From an uncultured Eubacteriales bacterium (GTDB lineage: Bacteria; Bacillota; Clostridia; Oscillospirales; Oscillospiraceae), in assembly GCA_900547405.1 (NCBI GenBank), contig URGL01000048.1, forward strand, positions 1-20,147: a DNA stretch of 20,147 nt. The letters run 5' to 3'. The notes below the pieces were generated by a model, which had not been told where the DNA came from, did not search any database, and saw only the letters and a list, made by a program, of their open reading frames with translations. A program made the position numbers and the translations under genes. The stretch's first letter is position 1. Every line of letters starts with the position of its first letter. This document shows, piece by piece, positions 1-7,092 of this stretch.

Positions 1-1065
1 GATCTTCTCAGCTCCATCCACACCTTTCATGGTAACAGATACCAGAGTTTCCTTGTAATAGCCATATTTTTCATAGATCTTCAGCATCTGATCCCACAAT
101 GTCAGACCCTGCTTCTTGTAGTAAGCCGCAGCCTCACATAAAGCCATTACAGCCACAACCGCATCCTTATCTCTTGCATGGGTTCCTACCAGACAACCGT
201 AGCTCTCCTCGTATCCAAAGAGGAAGGTATGAGAATGATCCTGCTCAAAGAACTTGATCTGCTCCCCAATGTATTTGAATCCGGTCAGGACTTCAATCAC
301 ATCAATGCCGTACTCTTTTCCGATTGCTTCTGCCATATTGGAAGATACGATGGTAGTCACCAGTGCACCATCTTTTGGCAGACGCCCCGTCTCTTTTCTG
401 GTGCTCAGCTCATACTCAGCGATCAGAAGACCAGACATATTTCCGGTAAATGGCATATAACTGCCCGTCTTTGAATCCTTTGCATAGACGCCAAGGCGGT
501 CTGCATCCGGATCCGTAGCCAGTACCAGATCTGCATCCGTCTTTTCTGCCAGATCCAGAGCCAGCTTAAAGGCATTGGGATCTTCCGGATTCGGATAAGA
601 AACCGTCGGGAACGCACCATCCGGAAGTTCCTGTTCCGGCACTACCTGTACCTGGGTAAATCCAAGCTCTTTTAACACTCGGCGAACCGGAAGATTTCCG
701 GTACCATGAAGGGGAGTATAAACAATCTTCAGGCTGTCTGCCATACGTTTGATGGCTTCCGGACTTAATACCAGTTTCTTTAACTCTTCCATATAGCGGT
801 CGTCGATCTCCTGACCGATCACATGAAACAGTCCCTTTTTTTCATACGTTTCCGCATGGATCTCCCCCGCCGTGTAGCCGGTGGCGTCAATAGCAGTGCG
901 GAGGGCGTTTTCGTCCAGCGGCTCCTTAGAGAGGATCACCGTCTCCCCCTTGGAATGGGAGGATGTGACCTTCTCCACCGGGAATGCGCCGCGAACGGCG
1001 TCGTTGATATGGGCTTCGCACATGGAGCAGGCCATGCCGGAAACTTTAACTGTTGTCTGAATCAT
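1..1065 (-). CDS. HMA metal-binding domain fused in frame to a partial phosphoglucomutase
   Basis: The frame is open from an ATG at 1065 (another in-frame ATG at 1074) to the window edge, 355 codons with no stop. Residues 1-80 form a heavy-metal-associated domain of the CopZ/MerP type with the motif GMACSMCEAH near residue 10; the two cysteines would bind a soft metal ion such as Cu(I). This part ends in YEKKGLF, which as I recall is how stand-alone clostridial HMA proteins of this kind finish. From about residue 81 the protein is instead the C-terminal half of an alpha-D-phosphohexomutase (phosphoglucomutase/phosphomannomutase): metal loop TDPDADR at 184-190 and sugar-binding loop GYEESYG at 284-290. 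The catalytic phosphoserine domain is missing, so the mutase part should be inactive. Base composition and codon use change at the join. The HMA gene starts 18 bases after the ATC-hydrolase stop and belongs to that operon. Domain identities are secure; whether the fusion exists in the cell is not. Confidence 0.8.
   Translation of the reverse strand, partial: MIQTTVKVSGMACSMCEAHINDAVRGAFPVEKVTSSHSKGETVILSKEPLDENALRTAIDATGYTAGEIHAETYEKKGLFHVIGQEIDDRYMEELKKLVLSPEAIKRMADSLKIVYTPLHGTGNLPVRRVLKELGFTQVQVVPEQELPDGAFPTVSYPNPEDPNAFKLALDLAEKTDADLVLATDPDADRLGVYAKDSKTGSYMPFTGNMSGLLIAEYELSTRKETGRLPKDGALVTTIVSSNMAEAIGKEYGIDVIEVLTGFKYIGEQIKFFEQDHSHTFLFGYEESYGCLVGTHARDKDAVVAVMALCEAAAYYKKQGLTLWDQMLKIYEKYGYYKETLVSVTMKGVDGAEKI
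825..843 (-). other. Chimeric junction between HMA gene and phosphoglucomutase
   Basis: The codons for E-K-K-G-L-F lie at 843-826. Upstream (higher coordinates) the sequence is GC-rich and fits the HMA family; downstream it is AT-richer with Lachnospiraceae-like phosphoglucomutase codons. The string KGLF could belong to either parent, which suggests joining at a short shared sequence. The frame is kept across the join. This could be illegitimate recombination, or an assembly or amplification artefact. Confidence 0.6.
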
Positions 1066-1083
1066 AAAAAACATCCGTTCCTG

Positions 1084-1713
1084 TCATTTTTTCTTATAGC
1101 CGCAGTCGCAGTACGGCCCGCCGGAGGCAAGGGTATACTGCCGCCTAAAATCCGCCGTGCCGCCCGCTTCGCTCATGGTGTAGTCCAGATGGCACAGGGC
1201 CGGAGTCAAATCGTACAGCCCCAGCTCCCGCATCAAAACGCAGATACCGCACTTGGTAAACCGGGCCTCGTAGCCGCCGCCGTCGGGGTACTCGTAAAAG
1301 TCCATATTCCACGAATAGGGGTTCCGGTCGGCGGCCTTCAGCGCTGCCGCCGCTTGCAGTCCGGCAACGCTTTGGGGGGTGAACTTTTTCTCGCCGCTTT
1401 TACGGCAGAACCAGCGCATAGGCTTTGTCATCATGGTCTTGGCGTAATACTCCGTCAGTCGATCCACATTGGGACGCTCCGGCATGGTAAGAACGAAGCC
1501 CCCCAGCATGGCGCAGCCCACGAGATTGATTTTGAAGCGGTCCCCCTTCTCAAACTCCGGCAGGCGGCTGAGGATCTCCTTGTATTTTGCTTTTGCCCTC
1601 CGTGTGATCGCCTTTGCCGTTTGCTCGTTATACCCCAGCACATCGGTCAACTGTGCTCGAAAGGAGCCCGCAAACAGCGTCCACATCCCCCACGGCATTC
1701 CCATGTATTTCAT
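1084..1713 (-). CDS. L-2-amino-thiazoline-4-carboxylate (ATC) hydrolase family protein
   Basis: A 209-residue protein whose C-terminal half matches the ATC-hydrolase-like family: the stretch CHLDYTMSEAGG near residue 180 is followed by a final GGPYCDCGY segment, so conserved His/Asp and Cys residues are in place. The family is named after an enzyme that opens 2-aminothiazoline-4-carboxylate on the way to L-cysteine. Most clostridial members are uncharacterised, so substrate and reaction are not known here. There is no signal peptide or membrane segment, so it should be cytoplasmic. It starts 4 bases after the stop of the methyltransferase gene, with a GGTGGGG-type ribosome site inside the end of that gene, so the two are co-transcribed. 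The HMA gene follows closely. Family assignment is good; function is inference. Confidence 0.75.
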   Translation of the reverse strand: MKYMGMPWGMWTLFAGSFRAQLTDVLGYNEQTAKAITRRAKAKYKEILSRLPEFEKGDRFKINLVGCAMLGGFVLTMPERPNVDRLTEYYAKTMMTKPMRWFCRKSGEKKFTPQSVAGLQAAAALKAADRNPYSWNMDFYEYPDGGGYEARFTKCGICVLMRELGLYDLTPALCHLDYTMSEAGGTADFRRQYTLASGGPYCDCGYKKK

Positions 1714-1717
1714 AGCG

Positions 1718-2347
1718 TTACCCCACCTTTTCCTTCACCGCCGGTTTTACACATTCCGCATAGGTCAGCCGAAAGGACGCTTTCAGCACGGCGCTCTTCC
1801 GCACCGTCCAGCCGTTTTGCCGCAGGAAGCACAGGTATTCCTCGCTCGTCCACCTGCTGTGGAGAGGGAAGCCTGCCAGCTTCATGAAAAATGCCCTGAC
1901 CTTGCCGGAAAACGAGTTTCCCGCATGGGTAAAGGTGGGTGCGATGAGCACACCGTCGTCCTTCAGCACCCGGCGGATCTCGGCAAGGGCCTTCTCCGGC
2001 TGCGGCACGATGTGCAGTGCGTTGGACACGATCACCACGTTGAAGGACTCCTTCGCATAGGGCAGGCAGAACATATCCTGCACGGAAAAGTACAGCTTTG
2101 CTGAGCGATTATCCCGCTTTGCCTCGGCGATCATCTCTGCGGAGGCGTCCGTCGCCTCGATGTGCGCCGCCGCGTTTACGATGTGTTTTGCGATCAATCC
2201 CGTGCCGGTCGCAAGCTCCAGCACCGTCTTGTGCCGCACGACCGGCCGGATCAGCTCATACATCTCGTCATACGCCGCCCGATCCTTTCGCATAAAGCGG
2301 TCGTAACGTCCGGCATTTTTGTCCCAGAAATTCTTGTGTTCTCGCAT
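1718..2347 (-). CDS. Class I SAM-dependent methyltransferase
   Basis: A 209-residue Rossmann-fold methyltransferase of the Methyltransf_11/25 type. Motif I is VLELATGTGL near residue 43, the acidic residue after strand beta-2 is in EATDAS, and the SNALHIVPQPEKAL segment is the usual post-II region of small-molecule methyltransferases. The acceptor is unknown; no rRNA or DNA methyltransferase signature is seen. I prefer the ATG at 2347 because AAAGGA lies 9 bases ahead of it; the in-frame ATG at 2356 directly abuts that site. It is the first full gene behind the promoter at 2605-2633, followed by the ATC-hydrolase gene 4 bases downstream. The roughly 260-base leader with hairpins suggests regulation between promoter and gene. 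Confidence 0.85.
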   Translation of the reverse strand: MREHKNFWDKNAGRYDRFMRKDRAAYDEMYELIRPVVRHKTVLELATGTGLIAKHIVNAAAHIEATDASAEMIAEAKRDNRSAKLYFSVQDMFCLPYAKESFNVVIVSNALHIVPQPEKALAEIRRVLKDDGVLIAPTFTHAGNSFSGKVRAFFMKLAGFPLHSRWTSEEYLCFLRQNGWTVRKSAVLKASFRLTYAECVKPAVKEKVG

Positions 2348-2398
2348 CTCTTTCATTCCTTTTGGCGTTAGATTTATCTCATCGGTGTGCGCAGCCGC

Positions 2399-2450
2399 GC
2401 GGTTAGAGACGGCTAACCGCCATGTCTTGGAAAAGCCGCATTTCTGCGGC
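2399..2450 (-). terminator. Hairpin pair in leader, attenuator or terminator candidate
   Basis: On the minus strand an RNA hairpin forms from GCCGCA (2450-2445), loop GAAA and TGCGGC (2440-2435), followed by TTTT (2434-2431): a short intrinsic-terminator shape. A second inverted repeat, gcggttag (2399-2406) with ctaaccgc (2413-2420), lies just downstream. Both lie between the promoter and the methyltransferase start, so they could attenuate the operon. The U-run is short, so termination strength is uncertain. Confidence 0.45.
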
Positions 2451-2458
2451 CTTTCGGC

Positions 2459-2566
2459 TTATTCAAATAGCTCCCTGCAAGCGCCGTACACCAGCGTTTC
2501 CAGCACCTGCGGGTACAGTCACTTGCGGAGCTGCTCAGTCTCGTAACCGGTAAAAACCAAGGTCAC
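2459..2566 (-). pseudogene. Interrupted short reading frame in the leader (unrecognised)
   Basis: Starting at GTG (2566) or TTG (2560) behind AGGGGG, a frame reads about 13-15 codons (VFTGYETEQLRK) to a TGA at 2521-2519. It continues in the same frame with protein-like sequence (LYPQVLETLVYGACRELFE) to TAA at 2461-2459. It is either a small gene disrupted by one nonsense change, or a genuine 13-codon leader peptide followed by chance sequence. I do not recognise the family. Its place between promoter and hairpins makes a leader-peptide role possible. Confidence 0.3.
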
Positions 2567-2575
2567 GCCCCCTGA

Positions 2576-2633
2576 AATATGACCGTTTCGCTTCTTCTGG
2601 TCATATTATACCGTGCTTTTTTCTGGTAGTCAA
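2576..2633 (-). promoter_or_regulatory. Promoter with overlapping inverted repeat (operator)
   Basis: On the minus strand a -35 TTGACT (2633-2628) is followed by a 17-base spacer and a -10 TATAAT (2610-2605), close to the sigma-A consensus. An inverted repeat with 9-bp perfect arms, aatatgacc (2576-2584) and ggtcatatt (2599-2607), overlaps the -10 and start region. A dimeric repressor bound there would block transcription of the leader, methyltransferase, ATC-hydrolase and HMA genes. No regulator gene lies next to it. Confidence 0.7.
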
Positions 2634-2650
2634 GCTCTCCATTGTAATGA

Positions 2651-3901
2651 TTATGCTCTCTTCCTCTGATATTCCAGATACATCATGGGGATCAATATGA
2701 CAGTCAACATCAGATATAGCGGAAGACTGACATCTAAAGTACGGAAAACTTTACCAAAGATGGTGAGAACATTGAAGGAACCGAGATTCTGATAGAGTTC
2801 CAGCAAGTGCGACGGCATGAGGCTCAGAATTTTATCCAACCAGTTTGCCATTCCCTCCAGGAAAGAGGGAAGGAATATCAGAATAAATGGAGTTGTCACC
2901 GCAAAGGCAGTAGACTTTGTCTTGGCGGAGATCCACATGGTCAGGAACGCCAGGAACAGGTTGCCGATGTAGCCGGATATGAGAGCCAGCATCCAAGCTT
3001 GCCACATATTCAGATTATAGATACTTTTCCAGAGCAGCCACTGGATGACGCAGCTTGCGCCCTCGAAGCCGAGATAGCACAAGGTGAACAGGCTATAGAC
3101 CAGCATGGCTCCCCAGTACAGGACTGTTACCAGCAGAAAACCGGCCTTGATCTTGGCAGAGGTAGCTTTATTCCTGCCGCAAAGGGTGGAAAAATACACT
3201 GCATCCGCTTTCCATTTGAATTCGTTAGAGAAGATGCCAGCCAGCAGAAAACCCAGAATCAGAATTCCCAGCGAAGGAATATATCCGGCGTTTTCCAGAA
3301 GCTGATGCCAGCCCTCGTGGTATGTAAAGTAGAAGGGAATCTCTATTTCCTTGTACTGCCCAATGATGTACTGCTTCTCCGATTCGGAATACTTGGAGTA
3401 AGCACCATCGGTTTCATCATAAAGCCAATTTTTCAGTAATTTCTCACGGTTGGCGTAAAAGGTATCTTCATCGATAGCAGTGATCCTGTCAGCGGTGTAA
3501 TAATCGTACTCCCGGAAACCATTTGAATAGGACTCATTCAGAATTTTTCGGATGGGCGCGAAACCCTGTTTCCAGCTATACGCGATTTCACTCTGCTGCA
3601 CAATATCTGACTTTGCTTCGGGTGTTGCATTGATCCTTTGATTTTCCTGAATCACTCTGCTCAACTTATTCTGATCCACCCAGCCTTCCCATTCGGTCTG
3701 GGCTTCCCGCAGTTTCTTGACAGCAGATGGGCCATATTCACTCTCTCCCTGCTCATTCACCCACTTTACCTCGATATTCAATGCGCCAGTCGATGATAGC
3801 CAACAGGACAGAGCCAGGACGGCAATGTACAATATCAGGGCGAGCTTACCACCAACGCAGCCAAACACCTTTTTTAGTTCATACCGTACCATCACTATCA
3901 T
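2651..3901 (-). CDS. ABC-2 type transporter permease
   Basis: Membrane subunit of an ABC exporter, about 416 residues. The N-terminus MVRYELKKVF is the typical cytoplasmic lead of ABC-2 permeases. One membrane segment (GKLALILYIAVLALSCWL) follows, then a hydrophilic loop of about 170 residues outside the membrane, then about five clustered hydrophobic segments in the C-terminal half. The large loop after the first helix is like that of antimicrobial-peptide and lantibiotic-type ABC-2 permeases, but the substrate cannot be read from sequence. I start at ATG 3901, just behind AAAGGA; ATG 3892 is the alternative, and the frame stays open to 3934. It overlaps the end of the ATPase gene by about 20 bases, showing translational coupling. 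It is the last gene of the sigma-factor operon. Confidence 0.85.
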   Translation of the reverse strand: MIVMVRYELKKVFGCVGGKLALILYIAVLALSCWLSSTGALNIEVKWVNEQGESEYGPSAVKKLREAQTEWEGWVDQNKLSRVIQENQRINATPEAKSDIVQQSEIAYSWKQGFAPIRKILNESYSNGFREYDYYTADRITAIDEDTFYANREKLLKNWLYDETDGAYSKYSESEKQYIIGQYKEIEIPFYFTYHEGWHQLLENAGYIPSLGILILGFLLAGIFSNEFKWKADAVYFSTLCGRNKATSAKIKAGFLLVTVLYWGAMLVYSLFTLCYLGFEGASCVIQWLLWKSIYNLNMWQAWMLALISGYIGNLFLAFLTMWISAKTKSTAFAVTTPFILIFLPSFLEGMANWLDKILSLMPSHLLELYQNLGSFNVLTIFGKVFRTLDVSLPLYLMLTVILIPMMYLEYQRKRA

Positions 3902-4766
3902 CTGTCCTTTCTCCAAAATAACAGAGGAAAACATCCTCCAAAGTTGGTTCTACCCTGACGGCATCTTCTGCTGGTCGTCCCTTGGAAACGATTCGCAGCT
4001 CCGCACCTCCAGGAATCGTCTTCACGTTTGCAACTTTGTATGCCTTCAGGCAGGAATCAATCCTGCTTTTGGGCACAGTACAACTCCAAACCGGTTCTGG
4101 CATGGAGTCAATGAGTTCCTTAGCAGTGCCGGAAATGGCAAGGCAGCCGTCCTTCATCAGCAGAATATCACCCGCGATATACTCAATGTCCGATACAATA
4201 TGTGTGGACAGCAGCACGATTCGATCCTCTGAAAGCTCGCTGATCAGATTCCGAAACCGAATCCGCTCGCTGGGATCCAGACCGGCGGTAGGCTCGTCCA
4301 GAATGAGAATCTTGGGGTCGTTCAGCATCGCCTGGGCAATACCTGCCCGGCGCTTCATGCCGCCAGAAAGGGTTTTCATTTTCTTGTACCGGGCTTTCAC
4401 CAGACCAACTTGCTTCAGCAATTCCTTGACTCGCTGCTTTGCCACCGCAGGACGTATACCTTTGAGAGTGGCAATGTACATCAGGTAGTCGTAGATGGAA
4501 AAGTCTGGATAGTACCCAAAATCCTGAGGAAGATATCCCAACAGATTCCGGTATCTGCCGTCCATGGCAAAAATGTCTTCTCCATCCCAACTAATTTGCC
4601 CGGATGTGGGTTTCATCAAGGTAGTAAGCATCCGCATCAGGGTGGTTTTACCAGCGCCGTTGACGCCAAGCAGACCATAGACGCCGCAGCTTAAATCATA
4701 GCTGAAATGGTCAACAGCTTTGAAGCCGTCAAATTCTTTTGTTAAGCCTCTAATTTTCAAATCCAT
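3879..4766 (-). CDS. ABC transporter ATP-binding protein
   Basis: A 295-residue ABC ATPase with all motifs in order: Walker A GVNGAGKT (34-41), Q-loop glutamine in LPQDFG (81), signature LSGGM (133-137), Walker B ILILDE (153-158) with D-loop AGLDP, and switch histidine in STHIVSD (189). The C-terminal extension of about 75 residues is usual for exporters paired with ABC-2 permeases. It should drive the permease encoded immediately downstream. The start at 4766 is chosen because GGAGGTG sits 8 bases before this ATG; upstream in-frame codons lie within the preceding membrane-protein gene, which it overlaps by 10 bases. All four genes of this cluster overlap, so they form one transcript. Confidence 0.9.
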   Translation of the reverse strand: MDLKIRGLTKEFDGFKAVDHFSYDLSCGVYGLLGVNGAGKTTLMRMLTTLMKPTSGQISWDGEDIFAMDGRYRNLLGYLPQDFGYYPDFSIYDYLMYIATLKGIRPAVAKQRVKELLKQVGLVKARYKKMKTLSGGMKRRAGIAQAMLNDPKILILDEPTAGLDPSERIRFRNLISELSEDRIVLLSTHIVSDIEYIAGDILLMKDGCLAISGTAKELIDSMPEPVWSCTVPKSRIDSCLKAYKVANVKTIPGGAELRIVSKGRPAEDAVRVEPTLEDVFLCYFGERTDDSDGTV

Positions 4767-5491
4767 AAAGGTTTCACCTCCATAATGTTTTGCCATACCC
4801 TCTGTCCGCGATAGAGGGTATATCCCATGAAGAAAACAGATGCAGCCAGCAAAGATACCCACGCAGGAACAGAGATGGCACGGAAAACAGCATCATTCAG
4901 AAGGAGCACTGACCAGGCTCCAGCCCAAAGGACACACAGAAGCAGGGAAAGTGCCTGAGAATTGATCCGCTTGCTGTAAAGGGTTCTGAAGCAGATACCG
5001 CAGGTCACATTGAAGGGGAGCATAAACTGTATAAGCATTTCCCAGAGCGTCATTCTGCAAAGCAGGGTTGCGACCGCATAGAAGGCTGACAGCAGCACCA
5101 TATCTACCCCGGCAAAGAGGGTCAGCCGTGCCGCATAGATGGAACGAAGGGTATAAAATGTTGTACATTCGATTTCCAATGCATCGCAACTTCGGTTTTT
5201 CCAGATTTCTGGATAAATCAGAATTACAAACAGCGGTCCGGTAAGCCCCAGAATACGGCGCACGGTGAAGTCGGTTTCTGAGTTATTCAGCAAGAAACAT
5301 ACAAAGGCAAGCAGCAGCCCTTGCATCAGCCACCAGCGTTTCTTGATGAACTCACTCTGCTGATACAGAAATTCTATATGGGAAATAGTTTGTTCCGATT
5401 CCTCAATAAGAAATGCTTCCTTGGAAACAGCAATGGTTTTCTGTATTTTGGATTCATCGCAGGTCACATCAAAATGAAAGAGTTCCTTCAT
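4757..5491 (-). CDS. Multi-pass membrane protein, possible anti-sigma factor or transporter partner
   Basis: A 244-residue protein with about 50 mainly hydrophilic N-terminal residues (likely cytoplasmic) followed by roughly six hydrophobic segments: residues 53-70, 77-95, 118-140, 150-166, 176-197 and 203-224. I see no named domain. Its gene overlaps the ECF sigma gene by four bases (ATGA) and the ABC ATPase gene by ten, with a GGAAGGAGG site ahead of its ATG. Being encoded directly after a sigma factor, with a cytoplasmic segment and membrane anchor, fits an anti-sigma factor, but no zinc-type ZAS motif (HxxxCxxC) is present. It could equally be an accessory subunit of the ABC exporter. Function is inference. 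Confidence 0.75.
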   Translation of the reverse strand: MKELFHFDVTCDESKIQKTIAVSKEAFLIEESEQTISHIEFLYQQSEFIKKRWWLMQGLLLAFVCFLLNNSETDFTVRRILGLTGPLFVILIYPEIWKNRSCDALEIECTTFYTLRSIYAARLTLFAGVDMVLLSAFYAVATLLCRMTLWEMLIQFMLPFNVTCGICFRTLYSKRINSQALSLLLCVLWAGAWSVLLLNDAVFRAISVPAWVSLLAASVFFMGYTLYRGQRVWQNIMEVKPLWI

Positions 5492-6006
5492 TCAAAATCC
5501 TCCTTCCCTAAATAGATCGTCAATAATTCTTTTGCACGTTTGATCCTGTACTTCACCAGCGGCAGACCGATACCCAAAATTCTGGCAATTTCCTTTTGCC
5601 TGACTTCCTGCAAGAAATACAGGATGGTTACTTCCCGCAGTTCCTGTGGAAGACGTTCCAGAGCCATATGGACATCCATCCGTAAATCCAGGGATTCCAT
5701 CAGGCAGACTGGATGCTCCGGCAGTTCCTCCATCGGCAGTTCTTCCGGCTTTCTGTAATAATCCCGGCACAGATTGCCTGCAATCACATACAGATAATTT
5801 GCAGCCTTCCCATAGTGCTGATACTGATGGAGCGTGCGGAAGAACCGGGCAAAGGTTTCCTGGGTTATGTCTTCTGCAAAGCCGGAGTCCTTGATATGTA
5901 AGTGACAGTAACGCAATATCTTTAGGTAATGCTTCCGCACAAAAGATTCGATGGCCTGCTCATCGCCGTTTTGCATTCTGTGCAGGAGCAGGAAATCGTC
6001 GTCCAT
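5488..6006 (-). CDS. ECF-type RNA polymerase sigma-70 family sigma factor
   Basis: A 172-residue two-domain sigma factor. Region 2 covers about residues 20-85 (AEDITQETFARFFRTL, with the region 2.4 part near YLYVIAGNLCRDYYRK). Region 4 covers about 115-165, with helix-turn-helix EIARILGIGLPLVKYRIKRA. There is no sigma1.1 or region 3, so it belongs to the extracytoplasmic-function class. ATG 6006 is used because GAGGAGG precedes it by about six bases; the frame stays open further upstream, but that part overlaps a terminator and is not family-like. It leads a four-gene overlapping operon with a membrane protein and an ABC exporter, a layout typical of envelope-stress or antimicrobial-peptide responses in Clostridia. 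It probably drives its own operon. Confidence 0.9.
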   Translation of the reverse strand: MDDDFLLLHRMQNGDEQAIESFVRKHYLKILRYCHLHIKDSGFAEDITQETFARFFRTLHQYQHYGKAANYLYVIAGNLCRDYYRKPEELPMEELPEHPVCLMESLDLRMDVHMALERLPQELREVTILYFLQEVRQKEIARILGIGLPLVKYRIKRAKELLTIYLGKEDFE

Positions 6007-6027
6007 GTTTTTCCTCCTCTCCCGTGG

Positions 6028-6052
6028 ATGAAAAGCGCTTTCATTTAGTATA
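6028..6052 (-). promoter_or_regulatory. Possible promoter -10 and palindrome before the sigma gene
   Basis: On the minus strand TATACT (6052-6047) resembles a -10 element about 41 bases before the sigma-factor ATG. No good -35 TTGACA is visible at 16-18 bases, so another sigma or an activator may be used. A palindrome atgaaa (6028-6033) / tttcat (6039-6044) sits between this box and the ribosome site. Confidence 0.3.
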
Positions 6053-6120
6053 ACGAAGCAGAGCGGCAAAAAGATAGCCTGAGATGAAATATTTTTACGC
6101 TCATAAAATTTTCCAATGCA

Positions 6121-6163
6121 CAAAAAAGAAGAGCTACCCGTGCGTTTCCACACGAATAGCCCT
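6121..6163 (-). terminator. Rho-independent terminator downstream of nitroreductase
   Basis: On the minus strand a long stem forms from GGGCTATTCGTGTG and CGCACGGGTAGCTC (with G-U pairs) around a short loop, followed by TTCTTTTTTG. It lies after the nitroreductase gene and before the sigma-factor operon, separating the two units. Confidence 0.75.
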
Positions 6164-6171
6164 TCGGCTGC

Positions 6172-6191
6172 CCTCCCGCCCTTGCGGGAGG
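6172..6191. repeat. Perfect 8-bp hairpin in intergenic stretch
   Basis: cctcccgc (6172-6179) and gcgggagg (6184-6191) form a GC-rich hairpin with a 4-base loop between the nitroreductase stop and the terminator. The remaining stretch 6192-6284 holds no gene I can recognise. A short minus-strand frame there ends in TGQTSFEDWGLN before TGA and may be the tail of a lost gene. Confidence 0.5.
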
Positions 6192-6284
6192 CGTTTATGA
6201 TTCAGTTCAGTCCCCAGTCCTCAAAGCTCGTCTGCCCGGTGCATACCCCGGTAAACATTACCACGCTCCCAGGCGCAATACTTT

Positions 6285-6935
6285 TTAGTCCGTGATCTTC
6301 TTTCGGGATACTTCCTCAAAGTGGTATTTTACGATCCCCATATCCAGCTTCGTATAAAAGCCCTTGCCGCACGTCAACTTTACGGTGCCATCCGGCAGCA
6401 GCTCAAAATAGAACTTCTGCTGATTCATAGCCGTGGGCGCAAGGAGGGCCGCTTCCACGCCGTTTCGGAACCACTCCGGCATTCCCTCCTGATAATTGCT
6501 GACCTCCGACATCTGTTTGCCCTTGTGCGCCACACCATCGGTGCAGCCATAGCCCAGGGAGATCAGGCAAATCTCTTTTTCTCCCTTGTCGATTTCCGCC
6601 TGGCTCCTGCCGTGGGTCAGGGCGACCCAGCAGGTATTCAGTCCCAGCTCCTGAGCTTTGAGCACCAGCTGCTCCCCATAATAGCCAAGGGTCTCCTCCA
6701 ACTTCGGAGACCTTTTCCCCACAAGCGAGATGTAGTCTTTCACGCCCGTGAATTTCCCGTAGTGGGCCATGGTGGAGTCGAAACACTGCGGCTCCTCATA
6801 AAAAGGCTGAATGTGCAGATCTGCCTTCTGATTGATCTGGGCAATCATGCTGTTCAGCGCATTCCGCTTTTCCACTTCGATGGGACGGTCTGTGTATTGG
6901 CGGACGCTATGCCGCTGTTTCATTAAGTCAAGCAT
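6285..6935 (-). CDS. Nitroreductase family protein (TM1586-like)
   Basis: A 216-residue FMN-dependent nitroreductase-fold protein. The N-terminal signature KQRHSVRQYTDRPI provides the arginine and serine that hold FMN phosphate in this family. The central segment GYYGEQLVLKAQELGLNTCW and the later LLAPTAMNQQ are also family hallmarks. The overall arrangement fits the TM1586-type nitroreductases, which use NAD(P)H to reduce nitro or quinone-like compounds; the natural substrate is unknown. ATG 6935 is chosen because GAGGAGTG lies about seven bases upstream. The frame remains open without a stop back to 7076 through a helix-turn-helix remnant, so a longer 264-residue fusion is possible. The likely promoter is at 7103-7131, and a terminator lies about 120 bases downstream. 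Confidence 0.85.
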   Translation of the reverse strand: MLDLMKQRHSVRQYTDRPIEVEKRNALNSMIAQINQKADLHIQPFYEEPQCFDSTMAHYGKFTGVKDYISLVGKRSPKLEETLGYYGEQLVLKAQELGLNTCWVALTHGRSQAEIDKGEKEICLISLGYGCTDGVAHKGKQMSEVSNYQEGMPEWFRNGVEAALLAPTAMNQQKFYFELLPDGTVKLTCGKGFYTKLDMGIVKYHFEEVSRKKITD

Positions 6936-7076
6936 TTTTTCACTCCTCTCAATCTTTAGCTTTTCAATATTTTTACGCACTTGGCCTCTTTCAGGAGCCA
7001 AACCTGCCTTTGCCATAACAAGCAACGACACGCCTTTCTCCTTCATCACCTGGCGAATCGCCTTATTGATCCGCAT
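6936..7076 (-). pseudogene. Remnant of small XRE-like helix-turn-helix gene
   Basis: From ATG 7076, with GGAAGGTG ahead of it, the frame reads MRINKAIRQVMKEKGVSLLVMAKA, the first helix and start of the turn of small clostridial XRE-type regulators. After about 24 residues the resemblance stops: the recognition helix is missing and the sequence passes in frame into the nitroreductase start region. It has its own ribosome site and a good promoter with a palindromic operator. I read it as a regulator truncated by an internal deletion. A real N-terminal extension of the nitroreductase is the alternative. Confidence 0.5.
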
Positions 7077-7092
7077 CGGCAACACCTTCCAT

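Noticed and set aside
1718..2347. Erm-type rRNA methyltransferase with leader-peptide attenuation
   Set aside because: The protein has small-molecule-type class I motifs and lacks the N-terminal and NIPY-like motifs of Erm/KsgA enzymes.
2459..2566. Possible selenocysteine or stop-codon readthrough at the in-frame TGA (2521-2519)
   Set aside because: No bacterial SECIS-type hairpin immediately follows the TGA and the protein family is unknown. A nonsense mutation or a short leader ORF is simpler.
4767..4862. Longer N-terminus for the ABC ATPase
   Set aside because: The extra 32 residues overlap the membrane-protein gene and are not ABC-like. GGAGGTG fixes the start at 4766.
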